Below, in pieces: positions 7,272 through 15,451 of a stretch of DNA of 33,773 nt. Source of the DNA: Chloroflexota bacterium (lineage in GTDB: Bacteria; Chloroflexota; Anaerolineae; Anaerolineales; Anaerolineaceae); assembly GCA_021779955.1 (NCBI GenBank), contig JAJXZS010000026.1:1-33773 (forward strand). The letters are read 5' to 3'. The notes beneath the pieces are model-generated. The model did not search any database and was not told the origin of the DNA. It was given only the letters and a program-made list of their open reading frames with translations. The translations under genes were made by a program, and so were the position numbers. How positions within the stretch are numbered: position 1 is the stretch's first letter; every line of letters begins with the position of its first letter.

Positions 7272-7694
7272 ATGACTGAATATAAATTCTACACCAGTAT
7301 CCCCGTTCGCTACGGCGATTTAGACCCCCAGTGGCATGTCAATAATGCGCACTTTTTCACTTTCCTTGAACAGGCGCGCATCAGCTACCTGGTTAAATTG
7401 GGCCTCTTCAAGGGTAGCAATTTCCTTGACTTTCCGATCATTGTCGCCGATGCACATTTAACTTACAAGCAGCCGATTCCTTTTGGCGTCAATGTGGATA
7501 TCGGGGTTGGCGTGACGAAGATCGGCACCAAGAGCCTTACCTTTGAATACGCTGTGCTCGACCCAGATCACGCAAAGGTGTATGCCACAGGCGAGACGAT
7601 CATGGTCGCATTCGACTATCGCATCAATGCCACGGTCCCCGTTTCACCGGAATGGCGCGAACGGATCGGCCGCTTCGAAGATAAAACCTACTAG
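7272..7694 (+). CDS. Acyl-CoA thioesterase, 4-hydroxybenzoyl-CoA type (hotdog fold)
   Basis: Soluble hotdog-fold thioesterase of 140 residues that probably hydrolyses an acyl-CoA. The signature RYGDLDPQWHVNNAHFFTF fits the 4HBT/YbgC pattern D-x-D-x3-H-V-N-N, with D16 or D18 as the expected catalytic acid and EQAR ending the motif. The start is placed at 7272 because a TATAAT box ends 6 nt before it. The M42 peptidase gene follows 15 nt downstream on the same strand, suggesting co-transcription. Substrate preference cannot be read from sequence. Confidence 0.88.
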   Translation: MTEYKFYTSIPVRYGDLDPQWHVNNAHFFTFLEQARISYLVKLGLFKGSNFLDFPIIVADAHLTYKQPIPFGVNVDIGVGVTKIGTKSLTFEYAVLDPDHAKVYATGETIMVAFDYRINATVPVSPEWRERIGRFEDKTY

Positions 7695-7709
7695 AACGGA
7701 GAGTAAATC

Positions 7710-8762
7710 ATGCTGCCTGTGCTTCCTCCAGTTGATGAGTCTTCATTATTGACGTTCCTGGCCGATCTGCTGGATACCCCCAGTCCGACCGGTTTCTCCG
7801 ACAAAGCCGTTGAGTTGACCGAGCACGCCTTCGAAAAGATCGGCGGCGTCTCTTTCTCTCACACGCGTAAAGGCGCACTGTTGGTGAAGGTCGAAGGTGA
7901 GCATAAGGATGCTCCGCGCGCCCTCACCGCCCATTTGGACACTCTGGGTGCGATGGTGAAATCCATCAAGAGCAACGGCAGGCTGGCACTCACGCAAATC
8001 GGCGGCTACGCCTGGAATTCGATCGAAGGTGAAGGCTGCACCGTATTTACCGAAAGCGGAAAGCAGGTGCGCGGTTCGATTTTGCTGGACAAAGCGTCCA
8101 CACACGTTTACGGCTCCAAAATGTCCGAGTCGCCGCGTAATGCCGAGACCATGGAAGTCAGGATCGATGAAGAGACGTCTTCTGACGAGCAGACACGTGC
8201 ATTGGGCATCGAAGTGGGTGATTTCGTGGCTTTCGACGCGCGCGTGGAGATTACCAACGGCTTCGTGAGGTCGCGTCACCTTGACGACAAGGCCTGCGCC
8301 GCGTGCCTGGTTTCGGCCGTCCAGAGCCTTCGCCGTGCCGGCCTCAAACCCGCTGAGACCACGTATATCCTCTTCAGCAACTACGAGGAAGTCGGCCATG
8401 GCGCAGCCGCCGGCATCCCGGCAGAGGTGACCGAGTTGCTGGCTGTCGATATGGCAGCCGTCGGTGAAGGTCAAAATTCGGATGAAACCCACGCCACCCT
8501 GTGCGTAAAAGATTCAGGCGGGCCGTATCACTACGGTCTCAGCCGGAGGCTGCGAAAATTGGCGCAGGACTATGAAATCCCATTCAAAGTCGATATTTAT
8601 CCTTATTACGGATCAGATGGGGAAGCCTACTGGCGCGCAGGCGGCGACGTTGCCGTGGCTTTGATTGGGCCAGGGGTAGATGCTTCTCACAACTATGAGC
8701 GCACCCATTCCAAAGCGCTGACGGCAACCACAAAGTGGGTGCTGGCATATCTATTGAATTAA
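7710..8762 (+). CDS. M42-family metallopeptidase, resembling the NAGGN-cluster subgroup
   Basis: Cytoplasmic dinuclear-metal aminopeptidase of 350 residues (family M42, FrvX/glutamyl aminopeptidase type). Expected metal and catalytic residues are visible: H75 and D77 in TAHLDTLG, D192 in RHLDDKA, E226-E227 in NYEEVGHG, D247 in AVDMAAVGEG and H333 in YERTHSKAL. From memory, AHLDTLGAMVK, EGQNS and GVDASHNYERTH are closest to the M42 proteins encoded with N-acetylglutaminylglutamine amide osmolyte synthesis, but none of those partner genes is in this window. The GGAGAG ribosome site and the 15-nt spacing point to co-expression with the thioesterase. Confidence 0.88.
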   Translation: MLPVLPPVDESSLLTFLADLLDTPSPTGFSDKAVELTEHAFEKIGGVSFSHTRKGALLVKVEGEHKDAPRALTAHLDTLGAMVKSIKSNGRLALTQIGGYAWNSIEGEGCTVFTESGKQVRGSILLDKASTHVYGSKMSESPRNAETMEVRIDEETSSDEQTRALGIEVGDFVAFDARVEITNGFVRSRHLDDKACAACLVSAVQSLRRAGLKPAETTYILFSNYEEVGHGAAAGIPAEVTELLAVDMAAVGEGQNSDETHATLCVKDSGGPYHYGLSRRLRKLAQDYEIPFKVDIYPYYGSDGEAYWRAGGDVAVALIGPGVDASHNYERTHSKALTATTKWVLAYLLN

Positions 8763-8782
8763 TCAATGGGAAAATCGCCTGA

Positions 8783-8810
8783 CTCTCGCCAGAAGCGGGA
8801 GATTGATTTC
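8783..8810 (+). terminator. Weak hairpin after the M42 gene
   Basis: ctctcgc (8783-8789) pairs with gcgggag (8795-8801) with one G-T pair and a 5-nt loop. The following attgatttc is only modestly T-rich, so termination is doubtful. Confidence 0.35.
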
Positions 8811-8856
8811 ACTTGCCTGAAGTCCGGTGGAAGGGAAAACTATGAATTTTTTAAGG

Positions 8857-8899
8857 TTGATAATCAGCTAATACGAATTTTATACGCACGGTGTACAAT
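8857..8899 (+). promoter_or_regulatory. Candidate clpC promoters
   Basis: TTGATA (8857-8862) and TATACG (8881-8886) are spaced by 18 nt and look like a sigma-70-type promoter. A second -10-like TACAAT lies at 8894-8899 without a good -35. Either would give a leader of about 140-155 nt before the clpC ATG. No CIRCE (HrcA) or CtsR operator was seen. Confidence 0.45.
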
Positions 8900-8928
8900 C
8901 GAAGAAATTGAACAGAATAAGGCTTGAA

Positions 8929-8964
8929 AAGCTGGTAAAATATACGGCTAAGCTGATAAATATA
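8929..8964. repeat. 21-nt-spaced direct repeat in the clpC leader
   Basis: aagctggtaaaatata at 8929-8944 recurs as aagctgataaatata at 8950-8964, one base shorter. The 21-nt offset equals two helical turns, as for tandem sites bound by a protein on one DNA face. It lies about 80-115 nt before the start codon. Confidence 0.45.
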
Positions 8965-9044
8965 GTCAGAATATTAAGGAGCATGGTCTCCCGTTATCGA
9001 AGCATCACGTTCTTATTGGTAAGGAGTGATGCAGGAGGAACAAA

Positions 9045-11549
9045 ATGGCCGGAATGGAGCATTTTACACAGAGAGCCAGGCGGGTGTTAGCACTGGCGCA
9101 TGAGGAGGCGGAAAGCTTACACCAAAGCAGCATCTTTACCGAACATCTTCTGTTGGGATTGATTGAAGAGGAAGGTGGAGTTGCCGGGCGCGCATTGCGG
9201 GACCTGGGTCTCGAATCGGATCGCGTTCGTGAAATGGTGGAACGCCTCAGTGGCTATGGCCGTGGGGAAACCCAAAAGATCGAATTATCCGCCGGTACTC
9301 AACAGGTGCTGGAATTTGCCATCGAAGAAGCACGGACGCTGGGTCATCAATATATCGGTACGGAACATTTATTATTAGGACTTGTCCAATCCACTGAAGA
9401 CCAGGCGCCGGAAGTGCTGCGAAAACTGGGTGTGACGCCGGAGCAGATTCGCCGTCAGACACGCCGTGTCATGCAGGAAAGCACGAATTTGCCGGCCACA
9501 ACGGGCGGCGCTCCTTCAGCGCACCATGAAGAAAAAAAGGAAGCCAAGACCCCGCTGGTTGATCAACTGGCTACCGACCTAACCACGCTTGCCGAAGAAG
9601 GCAGGTTGGATCCTGTGATCGGACGCCAGAAAGAGATCGAACGTCTGATCCAGATCCTGGCCCGCCGCAACAAGAACAACCCCGCGCTGATCGGTGAGCC
9701 TGGCGTTGGCAAGACCGCTATCGTCGAAGGGCTGGCACAGCGCATCGTTGACGGCGACGTCCCTGCCCCGCTGGTGGGCAAGCGTGTGCTTCAACTTGAC
9801 GTTGGCTCGCTGGTAGCTGGCACCATGTACCGTGGTCAATTCGAGGAACGCCTCAAACGCGTGATCGATGAGCTTAAAGCCTCCAAGGCAATCCTGTTCA
9901 TCGATGAGTTGCATATGCTGGTAGGCGCAGGATCGGCCGGCTCGTCTGTCGATGCTGCGAACATTCTCAAACCGGCGCTCTCGCGCGGTGAGTTGCAGGT
10001 GATCGGTGCAACTACGATTGACGAATATCGCAAGCACATCGAGTCAGATGCAGCACTTGAACGGCGCTTCCAGCCGATTCTGGTGGAAGAGCCGAGCATT
10101 CCTGAAGCGATCGAAATTCTCAAGGGCGTGCGCTCGGCTTACGAGGAGCATCACCGGTTGGTGATCTCTGATGAAGCGCTCGAGCAGGCTGTCAAGCTCT
10201 CGGCGCGCTATGTGAGCGACCGTTTCCTGCCCGATAAGGCGATCGACCTGATCGATGAGGCATCCTCGCGGGTTCGCATGTACAAAAGCCCTGCAGCTCA
10301 AGAATTCAAGACCCTGATGTCGCAGTTGAAAGATGTTCGCGAGAATCGCAACCTGGCCGTTGAAGATGGGCGTCATGACGATGCCCAGGAATTGCTCAAC
10401 AAGGAGAACGTTCTCGAGGACAAACTCGAGAAACTACGCACCGGTTGGGATCGGGCGACCAGCCCTGTAGTGACCACAAATGATATTGCCGAACTCGTCT
10501 CCATGTGGACAGGTGTACCCGTAATGCAAATGGCGCTGGAAGAATCCGAACGTTTGCTGCATATGGAAGAGGAGTTGAGCAAGTCCATCGTTGGGCAGAA
10601 GGAAGCCATCGAGAGCATTGCCAAGGCTGTTCGCCGCGGGCGGGCAGGACTCAAAGATCCACGCAGGCCAATCGGATCCTTCATGTTCCTCGGCCCCACA
10701 GGCGTAGGAAAGACCGAGCTCACCAAGTCACTGGCACGCTTCCTGTTCGGGAGCGAGGATGCCCTGGTGCAGATCGATATGTCTGAGTTCATGGAACGCC
10801 ACAACGTGAGCCGCCTGGTCGGTGCTCCTCCGGGTTATGTAGGCTACGAAGAAGCCGGCCAGTTGACCGAAGCGATTCGCCGCCGCCCTTACTCGATCGT
10901 CGTCTTCGATGAGATCGAGAAGGCTCACCCTGAAACTCACAACATGCTGCTTCAGATCATGGAAGAAGGCCAGTTGACCGATGCGCGCGGCCATAAGGTC
11001 GATTTCCGCAACAGCATTATCGTGATGACGTCGAACATTGGCGCAGAAGAAATCCGCCGTTCGGGCACGTTGGGTTTTGCGGTCAAACGCGATGAGAAGG
11101 TGGAAGAAAAAGAAACGTACGAAGAGATGCGCAAGAAGCTGCTCGACAGCTTACGCAAGGTTTTTCGTCCTGAATTCATCAACCGTCTCGACAGTGTTGT
11201 AGTCTTCCACCCGCTCAACCAGGAAGACATCCGCACGATCGTTGGACTGGAACTGCAGAAGGTTTCCGATCGGCTTGGCGAGCACAACCTGAGCCTGCGC
11301 GCTACGGATGCCGCTCTCGAGTTGATTGCGAAGGAAGGCTATCATCCCGAGATGGGTGCGCGTCCATTACGCCGGGTGATCCAGGATCGCGTGGAAGACC
11401 GGCTCTCGGATGCAGTCCTCTCACACGAATTCAACGACGGAGATGCTGTGCTGATCGACGCCAAAGATGGTGAGATCCTGCTCAAGCACGACCGCCGCAA
11501 GAAAGTCGAGAAGGCAGTAGAAAAACCGGAAGAAATGCCAGTCGGATAG
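9045..11549 (+). CDS. clpC: ClpC-type AAA+ unfoldase
   Basis: ATP-driven unfoldase that feeds proteins to the ClpP protease. It has 834 residues: two Clp-N repeats (about 1-145), AAA-1 with Walker A GEPGVGKT (217-224), a short middle region with a UVR-like segment around 430-450, and AAA-2 with Walker A GPTGVGKT (550-557). LGF at 676-678 is the likely ClpP-docking loop, which separates it from the disaggregase ClpB. The start has a good AGGAGG site; a second ATG at 9054 is possible. It stands alone: the ctsR-mcsA-mcsB partners of Firmicutes are absent nearby. Confidence 0.96.
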   Translation: MAGMEHFTQRARRVLALAHEEAESLHQSSIFTEHLLLGLIEEEGGVAGRALRDLGLESDRVREMVERLSGYGRGETQKIELSAGTQQVLEFAIEEARTLGHQYIGTEHLLLGLVQSTEDQAPEVLRKLGVTPEQIRRQTRRVMQESTNLPATTGGAPSAHHEEKKEAKTPLVDQLATDLTTLAEEGRLDPVIGRQKEIERLIQILARRNKNNPALIGEPGVGKTAIVEGLAQRIVDGDVPAPLVGKRVLQLDVGSLVAGTMYRGQFEERLKRVIDELKASKAILFIDELHMLVGAGSAGSSVDAANILKPALSRGELQVIGATTIDEYRKHIESDAALERRFQPILVEEPSIPEAIEILKGVRSAYEEHHRLVISDEALEQAVKLSARYVSDRFLPDKAIDLIDEASSRVRMYKSPAAQEFKTLMSQLKDVRENRNLAVEDGRHDDAQELLNKENVLEDKLEKLRTGWDRATSPVVTTNDIAELVSMWTGVPVMQMALEESERLLHMEEELSKSIVGQKEAIESIAKAVRRGRAGLKDPRRPIGSFMFLGPTGVGKTELTKSLARFLFGSEDALVQIDMSEFMERHNVSRLVGAPPGYVGYEEAGQLTEAIRRRPYSIVVFDEIEKAHPETHNMLLQIMEEGQLTDARGHKVDFRNSIIVMTSNIGAEEIRRSGTLGFAVKRDEKVEEKETYEEMRKKLLDSLRKVFRPEFINRLDSVVVFHPLNQEDIRTIVGLELQKVSDRLGEHNLSLRATDAALELIAKEGYHPEMGARPLRRVIQDRVEDRLSDAVLSHEFNDGDAVLIDAKDGEILLKHDRRKKVEKAVEKPEEMPVG

Positions 11550-11561
11550 AATAAAGAAGCA

Positions 11562-11593
11562 CCTGCCAGAGCCAGCCTCTGGCAGGTTGTTTA
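11562..11593 (+). terminator. Intrinsic terminator of clpC
   Basis: A perfect 10-bp stem (11562-11571 with 11577-11586) and a 5-nt loop are followed by ttgttta. It begins 12 nt after the clpC stop. It implies that the downstream arsC-type gene is transcribed separately or by read-through. Confidence 0.85.
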
Positions 11594-11622
11594 TTCGCAA
11601 GGATGGGAAAAAGTTCAATCAT

Positions 11623-12057
11623 ATGCAAACAAGAATGGAGATAACAACACCTAGAAGGGTTTTATTCCTGTGCACGGGTAATTCCTGCCGGTCACAGATT
11701 GCTGAAGCTCTGGTGAATGCAGACCCCGGCCATAACTGGCGGGCTTTTAGCGCCGGATCGTCTCCCACCGGATACGTGCATCCCCTGGCGCTCAAAGTCC
11801 TCGAGGAAGTGGGCATCCATCACAAGGGTACATCCAAATCACTGGACACTTTCAAAGATCAGAGCTTTGATCTGATCATCACTGTCTGCAATGACGTCGA
11901 AGAGAATTGCCCTGTGTGGTTGGGCGGAGGAAGGCAACTGCATCTCGCTTTTGCCGATCCTGTCAAAGTGGCAGGTACGGATGATGAGAAGCTTAAGGCA
12001 TTCAGAAGATTACGCGATGAAATGCGATTGAAGATACTGCCTGTACTGCCCGTGTAA
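11623..12057 (+). CDS. arsC: Thioredoxin-coupled arsenate reductase / LMW-phosphatase fold
   Basis: Protein of the low-molecular-weight tyrosine phosphatase fold, 144 residues from the chosen start. The P-loop CTGNSCR holds the nucleophile C17 and R23; C89 and C96 in ITVCNDVEENC complete the three-cysteine relay of thioredoxin-linked ArsC. All three sit 7 residues later than C10/C82/C89 of the staphylococcal enzyme, so spacing is conserved. A DP acid motif follows (FADPVKV). The start is uncertain: ATG 11623 and ATG 11635 both lack a clear ribosome site, and an in-frame TTG at 11587 lies in the clpC terminator and is rejected. No arsR, arsB or acr3 gene is adjacent. Confidence 0.85.
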   Translation: MQTRMEITTPRRVLFLCTGNSCRSQIAEALVNADPGHNWRAFSAGSSPTGYVHPLALKVLEEVGIHHKGTSKSLDTFKDQSFDLIITVCNDVEENCPVWLGGGRQLHLAFADPVKVAGTDDEKLKAFRRLRDEMRLKILPVLPV

Positions 12058-12225
12058 TCAATTGAACCCCTAAGGCTGGGTGCCTAAGCCTCGATCCCAA
12101 TTGCCCTCGAGGTTGTTTCCGCTGATCTGGAACTGCGTATGTGGGTGTTCAAAGGCGTCGCCTTTACCCGCTGCTCCCTGCCAAGTAAGAACCCGCCTGC
12201 CCGTTTGCAACATCATAGACAAAAG

Positions 12226-12257
12226 AACCCCTTTTTGTTCACGAGAAAAGGGGTTTT
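12226..12257. terminator. Bidirectional terminator between the arsC and rhomboid genes
   Basis: aacccctttt (12226-12235) pairs perfectly with aaaaggggtt (12246-12255). It is followed by TTTTA on the plus strand and by CTTTTG on the minus strand. It serves the converging arsC (+) and rhomboid (-) genes. The 168 nt between arsC and this hairpin hold no gene that I can support. Confidence 0.85.
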
Positions 12258-12275
12258 ATAGATAAATTTGGATTC

Positions 12276-12926
12276 TTATTGCGCGATTGATGGTTGGCGC
12301 AGGCGCTGCAACTTTCCGCGAACCAGGAAAGTGATGAGCAGCCCGGTGGAGAACCCACCAATGTGTGCCATGTAAGCTACGCCGCCGCTGGGGCCCGCAA
12401 CGAGTTCGCTGAACACCTGGATGGCAATCCACAGACCGATCACAAGCCAGGCACGCAGGTTTACCACAAAGAAGATCAGCAGCACGCGTACACGTTGCCC
12501 TGGGAAAAGTACGAGGTAGGCTGCCATCACCCCTGCAATCGCGCCGGATGCTCCAAGGTTGGGAACCGTAGATGTGGGGCCTGCAAATACCTGGGCAAAG
12601 GTTGCGATGATTCCGCACAAAAGATAGAAGAGGAGGTAGCGGAAATGCCCAAAAGCGTCTTCTACATTGTCCCCGAAAATCCACAGGAAAAGCATATTTC
12701 CCAGGATATGCAGCCAACTTGCGTGCATGAACATGGCTGTGAACACGGTGTAGAAGAGCCCCACCGGGTTCGCCAATAGATTGGCTGGAGTCACCGAATA
12801 TTGCTGAATGAAAGCGTTGCCTTGTGAAAGCTCGATCAAGAACACGATAAAACATGCGACGATGATTGCGTAATTCATGTAGGGGAAAGTCTTTCGGCCG
12901 GTTGTGTCGTCACCAATGGGCAGCAT
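12276..12926 (-). CDS. Rhomboid-family intramembrane serine protease
   Basis: Membrane protease of 216 residues with about six hydrophobic segments. The catalytic serine is S127 in GASGAIAG and the histidine is H188 in MAHIGGF. The HASWLHILGNMLFLWIFGDN segment (68-87) is the conserved loop 1/TM2 region. The ATG at 12926 is chosen because a GGAGG site lies 5 nt before it. A longer frame from 12956 would begin upstream of the transcription start expected from the TATAAT at 12964-12959, and would put the ribosome site inside the coding sequence. Substrates are unknown. Confidence 0.93.
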   Translation of the reverse strand: MLPIGDDTTGRKTFPYMNYAIIVACFIVFLIELSQGNAFIQQYSVTPANLLANPVGLFYTVFTAMFMHASWLHILGNMLFLWIFGDNVEDAFGHFRYLLFYLLCGIIATFAQVFAGPTSTVPNLGASGAIAGVMAAYLVLFPGQRVRVLLIFFVVNLRAWLVIGLWIAIQVFSELVAGPSGGVAYMAHIGGFSTGLLITFLVRGKLQRLRQPSIAQ

Positions 12927-12958
12927 CATTACCTCCTTTTCATCTGTACTACTCATTT

Positions 12959-12964
12959 ATTATA
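12959..12964 (-). promoter_or_regulatory. -10 box of the rhomboid gene
   Basis: A perfect TATAAT on the minus strand predicts transcription starting near 12952. The AAAAGGAGG site at 12940-12932 and the ATG at 12926 fit a leader of about 25 nt. The -35 region is poor. Confidence 0.5.
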
Positions 12965-12998
12965 CAGATACATGTGCCCTGGGGTTCACCCGATTCCT

Positions 12999-13555
12999 TC
13001 AATTTCCTCCCAAAATCAGTTCAGCCAAAGCATTCACCTCTGAACAGAGCTCATCCATCGCCGAGACCGCATCAACAAGAGCCGCTTTATTCATACAGAG
13101 CTGTGCAAAGACGGTCTCAACCCTGGCAATGAAACGCTCTGGACAAATGGAGAATCCGATTGTTGCTCCAAGCGCCCCCTTTTCGTCCATCCAGTATTGT
13201 TCATTGAGGGCAAATAAAACGACCAGCATGCATTCACCTACGGTTTGTTCCACAAGGTCGAGATCGCAATAAATCAGGCCCACCTCGCGGCCGGCGATCT
13301 GCAGCCAACTCCCGGCGTTGATGTACGGTCCCCATCCACTGATTGGGGTGACCAGGCCGGTTTGAAGCCTGTCGTCCATACGTGAAGCCAAACGATCGAG
13401 CGCTTGCACGTCGAGGGGGTTATCCTGCCTGTAGTACAAACCGAGATCGACATCCGATTCCGGGGGGGTGGTTTCCTCGCGCACGCGATCCGACCAGCAC
13501 GATTGCATGAACGCCACGGATTCGCTTCAATCCTTAGATAACGGTAGGGCCTCAT
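12999..13555 (-). pseudogene. Frameshifted nucleotidyltransferase-domain protein
   Basis: The family hallmark GSRARG...SDVDLGLYY of pol-beta-type nucleotidyltransferases is split between frames. One frame reads VHAIVLVGSRARGNHPP. After a 7-base homopolymer (G7 on plus, 13462-13468) another frame reads PESDVDLGLYYRQDNPLD and runs to the stop at 12999. Removing one base from the run restores the motif. The N-terminus needs either a TTG start at 13530 or a second indel near 13520, which would join RIEANPW to VHAIVLVG and allow the ATG at 13555. The open C-terminal frame alone (MAFMQSC... from 13517) lacks the GS motif and would be inactive. It may be a real pseudogene or a sequencing error. Confidence 0.8.
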
Positions 13556-13636
13556 CCGGTAGAGCGTTCTTGGTATGAGTAAACCTATGCCAAAAAAAAT
13601 ATCTTTGTTTATTCAGGAAATTTGGGCACAAACGGT

Positions 13637-14122
13637 TTATTTAAGACGCAGGATCATCTTTTGACTGAGATCTTCGAATCCTTCATCCTGATAAAACTGG
13701 TGCGCCGACCAATTGAATTCATAAACGGTCAGTTCGATGGCATCGCAATTGGTATTTTTCGACCATTCAATGACCTTATCCATCAATGCAATGGCAATTC
13801 CCTGCCGGCGCGCAGTAGTAGTCACATACAAGCTGTCGACCACCATAATCTTGCGGGGCACAAGAAGCGGGATCGGCGAGCTGAGCTTGGTAGCAAGTGT
13901 AATAAATCCGAGCAAGACTGAATCGCGTGACGCCACATAGGTCACCCCCTGTGTCTCAGTTGGCGGGGGGAAGAAAAAAGACCGTTCACGAGACTTGCTC
14001 GTGTATGTTTGGAAGATGTCAGGGAGCTCGTCGATATGCAATTCATCCAATTCGGCGCACAGCGCGCAAAGCTGATCGTAGTCCCCGTCCAATGCCTTGC
14101 GAATGACGACCTGTGGGTCCAA
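13637..14122 (-). CDS. GNAT-family N-acetyltransferase
   Basis: Soluble acetyl-CoA-dependent acyltransferase of 161 residues. The acetyl-CoA-binding motif A is visible as VDSLYVTTTARRQGIAIALM (R/Q-x-x-G-x-A/G in RRQGIA), followed by the motif B region CDAIELTVYEFNWSAHQFYQDEGF. The TTG at 14122 is taken as start because GGAGG lies 5 nt before it and a TACAAT -10 box just upstream of that. A much longer open frame extends upstream but is non-coding in character and would cross the promoter and the terC hairpin. The substrate is unknown. Confidence 0.87.
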   Translation of the reverse strand: MDPQVVIRKALDGDYDQLCALCAELDELHIDELPDIFQTYTSKSRERSFFFPPPTETQGVTYVASRDSVLLGFITLATKLSSPIPLLVPRKIMVVDSLYVTTTARRQGIAIALMDKVIEWSKNTNCDAIELTVYEFNWSAHQFYQDEGFEDLSQKMILRLK

Positions 14123-14138
14123 TTCTTCCTCCTTCCGT

Positions 14139-14144
14139 ATTGTA
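14139..14144 (-). promoter_or_regulatory. -10 box of the GNAT gene
   Basis: TACAAT on the minus strand lies 8 nt before the GGAGG ribosome site. The predicted mRNA would begin at, or a base or two before, the ribosome site, giving a leader of about 10 nt. It supports the TTG start at 14122. Confidence 0.45.
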
Positions 14145-14173
14145 GCATTAAAGAAAACCAGCAGTCCTGTAGC

Positions 14174-14222
14174 GAATTGCACCCCTTTCTGTTGGTTGTG
14201 TCCAACTTTTGGGGTGCAATTC
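14174..14222. terminator. Long interrupted palindrome after terC
   Basis: gaattgcacccc (14174-14185) is perfectly complementary to 14211-14222, and inside it gttgg pairs with ccaac. It begins 32 nt after the terC stop. There is no T-tract on either side, so if it is a terminator it is atypical; it may instead be a small palindromic repeat element. Confidence 0.5.
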
Positions 14223-14253
14223 AATCCGGCTGCCGGTTGAAAATTCGAAGTAT

Positions 14254-15129
14254 TCAGTCGATTACAGTTTGCTTTGCGCGCCTGGCAAACAAGGGTGATA
14301 TCCACGACCAGGCTAGCTTGCCTAGCGCCAGGAATGGCACCAGCGCCCAATCGACCAACTCGTTGACGTTCGCAAATCCCTGCGCCAGCCAAAGAAGCAC
14401 CGGGTTGAGCTTTTGAAGCAATTTTGAATGGGCATAAAGCAGTGCAAGCGCGATCGTACCGATGCTGATTCCAAAACGCAGCCACGAATTGATCTCGATG
14501 TGTGCAAATTCGGTAATCAAGAGCTCGGCCCCGATGTTCAGGATAAGCAGGTATGCTGCTTTCTTGAGCACCGGTTCTTTGTCCACCAGGTAGCTGAACC
14601 AGCCGGCCGCAAAGCGCATTAGCAGGATTCCGATGAACACACCGCAGATGACCACCCAGAGTTTGCTTGAGAGTGCCACGGCAGCCACAACATTGTCGAG
14701 GCTGAAAATCAGATCAGTCAGCTCGATGGTCACAACGATCGACCAAAAGTTCACCGAAACGATCGGATGGGTATGAGGATCGTCTTCGTTTTCCTCGGCT
14801 TCGCCCAGGTTGTCGAAAGCCAGGCGGATGAGGTAGGCTGCACCGACCACCTTGATCCATGGATTGTGGCTCACCATCGAAGCCGCGAACAGCATGGCGC
14901 CGCGCCCGACGTAGGCTCCGAGCAAGCCCACGCGTAAGGCTGCGGTACGCTCGTTACCCAGCAAGGGATGAAGAGCATCGCCAATTTTCTGAAGGCTTTT
15001 AGGCCACGGAACCGGATTTTTATCTGGAAGATGTGAGACCATCGTTCCCAGGACCGCGGCATTATCGATCGAAAGCACCCCTTCGAGGAAGATCAACTGC
15101 AAAATAATGACCGGAATGGTCCAATCCAT
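14254..15129 (-). CDS. TerC/YjbE-family integral membrane protein
   Basis: Multi-pass membrane protein of 291 residues in the TerC superfamily, whose members include manganese exporters that supply exoenzymes (MeeF/MeeY type) and tellurite-resistance TerC. Both acidic signatures are present: LEGVLSIDNAAVLG (E16, D22, N23) and ELTDLIFSLDNVVAAVA. The start at 15129 is chosen because GGAGG precedes it by 4 nt and the protein then begins directly with the first membrane helix. A longer frame to 15261 adds a non-family tail. No yybP-ykoY manganese riboswitch was recognised upstream. The ion carried is not established by sequence. Confidence 0.9.
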   Translation of the reverse strand: MDWTIPVIILQLIFLEGVLSIDNAAVLGTMVSHLPDKNPVPWPKSLQKIGDALHPLLGNERTAALRVGLLGAYVGRGAMLFAASMVSHNPWIKVVGAAYLIRLAFDNLGEAEENEDDPHTHPIVSVNFWSIVVTIELTDLIFSLDNVVAAVALSSKLWVVICGVFIGILLMRFAAGWFSYLVDKEPVLKKAAYLLILNIGAELLITEFAHIEINSWLRFGISIGTIALALLYAHSKLLQKLNPVLLWLAQGFANVNELVDWALVPFLALGKLAWSWISPLFARRAKQTVID

Positions 15130-15451
15130 AATGCCTCCAGCGGTGTTGTTATGATAAGTGTTTGAGAAGAACCGGGTGTGGTGCGATAGCCGGTTGCTAT
15201 TTTCCAATAAGGCTGTGAATCCCCAGATAATTTGAGGAGTGTATCCTGATCGCAGCATCAATGGATAGTGATAATCTACACATCTCGTACTGTATTAAAT
15301 CCGTATAAACTTGAATTCGTTGGAAACGATCATACAATGGTATGAACAACAACAATGCGAGATTTGACACCGTCTTATTCGTAGATTATCCTTAAATCAT
15401 CTGAGGATTAGGACCTGAAAGCTTTCGATCTTGATCCTGGTTGGAGGGATT
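15130..15451. other. Divergent intergenic region terC / glgC
   Basis: This AT-rich 322-nt region holds the ribosome sites of both flanking genes and the glgC promoter at 15364-15392. I looked for a manganese riboswitch on the terC side and did not find its conserved core. No other gene or repeat is seen. Confidence 0.6.
15364..15392 (+). promoter_or_regulatory. glgC promoter
   Basis: A perfect TTGACA (15364-15369), a 17-nt spacer and TATCCT (15387-15392) form the best -35/-10 pair in the region. The expected start near 15399 gives a leader of about 50 nt and probably also serves the downstream ATPase gene. Confidence 0.55.

Noticed and set aside
7746-8492. 248-codon frame antisense to the M42 peptidase gene.
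   Set aside because: No motif or ribosome site, and fully contained in a well-supported gene.
8763-9044. CIRCE or CtsR operator upstream of clpC.
   Set aside because: Neither the TTAGCACTC-N9-GAGTGCTAA repeat nor the GGTCAAA tandem heptad is present.
12080-12265. Small plus-strand frame (61 codons) after the arsC gene.
   Set aside because: It runs through the bidirectional terminator, has no ribosome site and shows no coding character.
14123-14485. Upstream extension of the GNAT frame to a 282-residue protein.
   Set aside because: It would cross the TACAAT promoter, the 14174-14222 palindrome and the 3' end of terC; the extra sequence has no GNAT similarity.
15130-15300. Manganese (yybP-ykoY) riboswitch upstream of the TerC-like gene.
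   Set aside because: Expected from the gene family, but the conserved core sequences could not be found on the minus strand.
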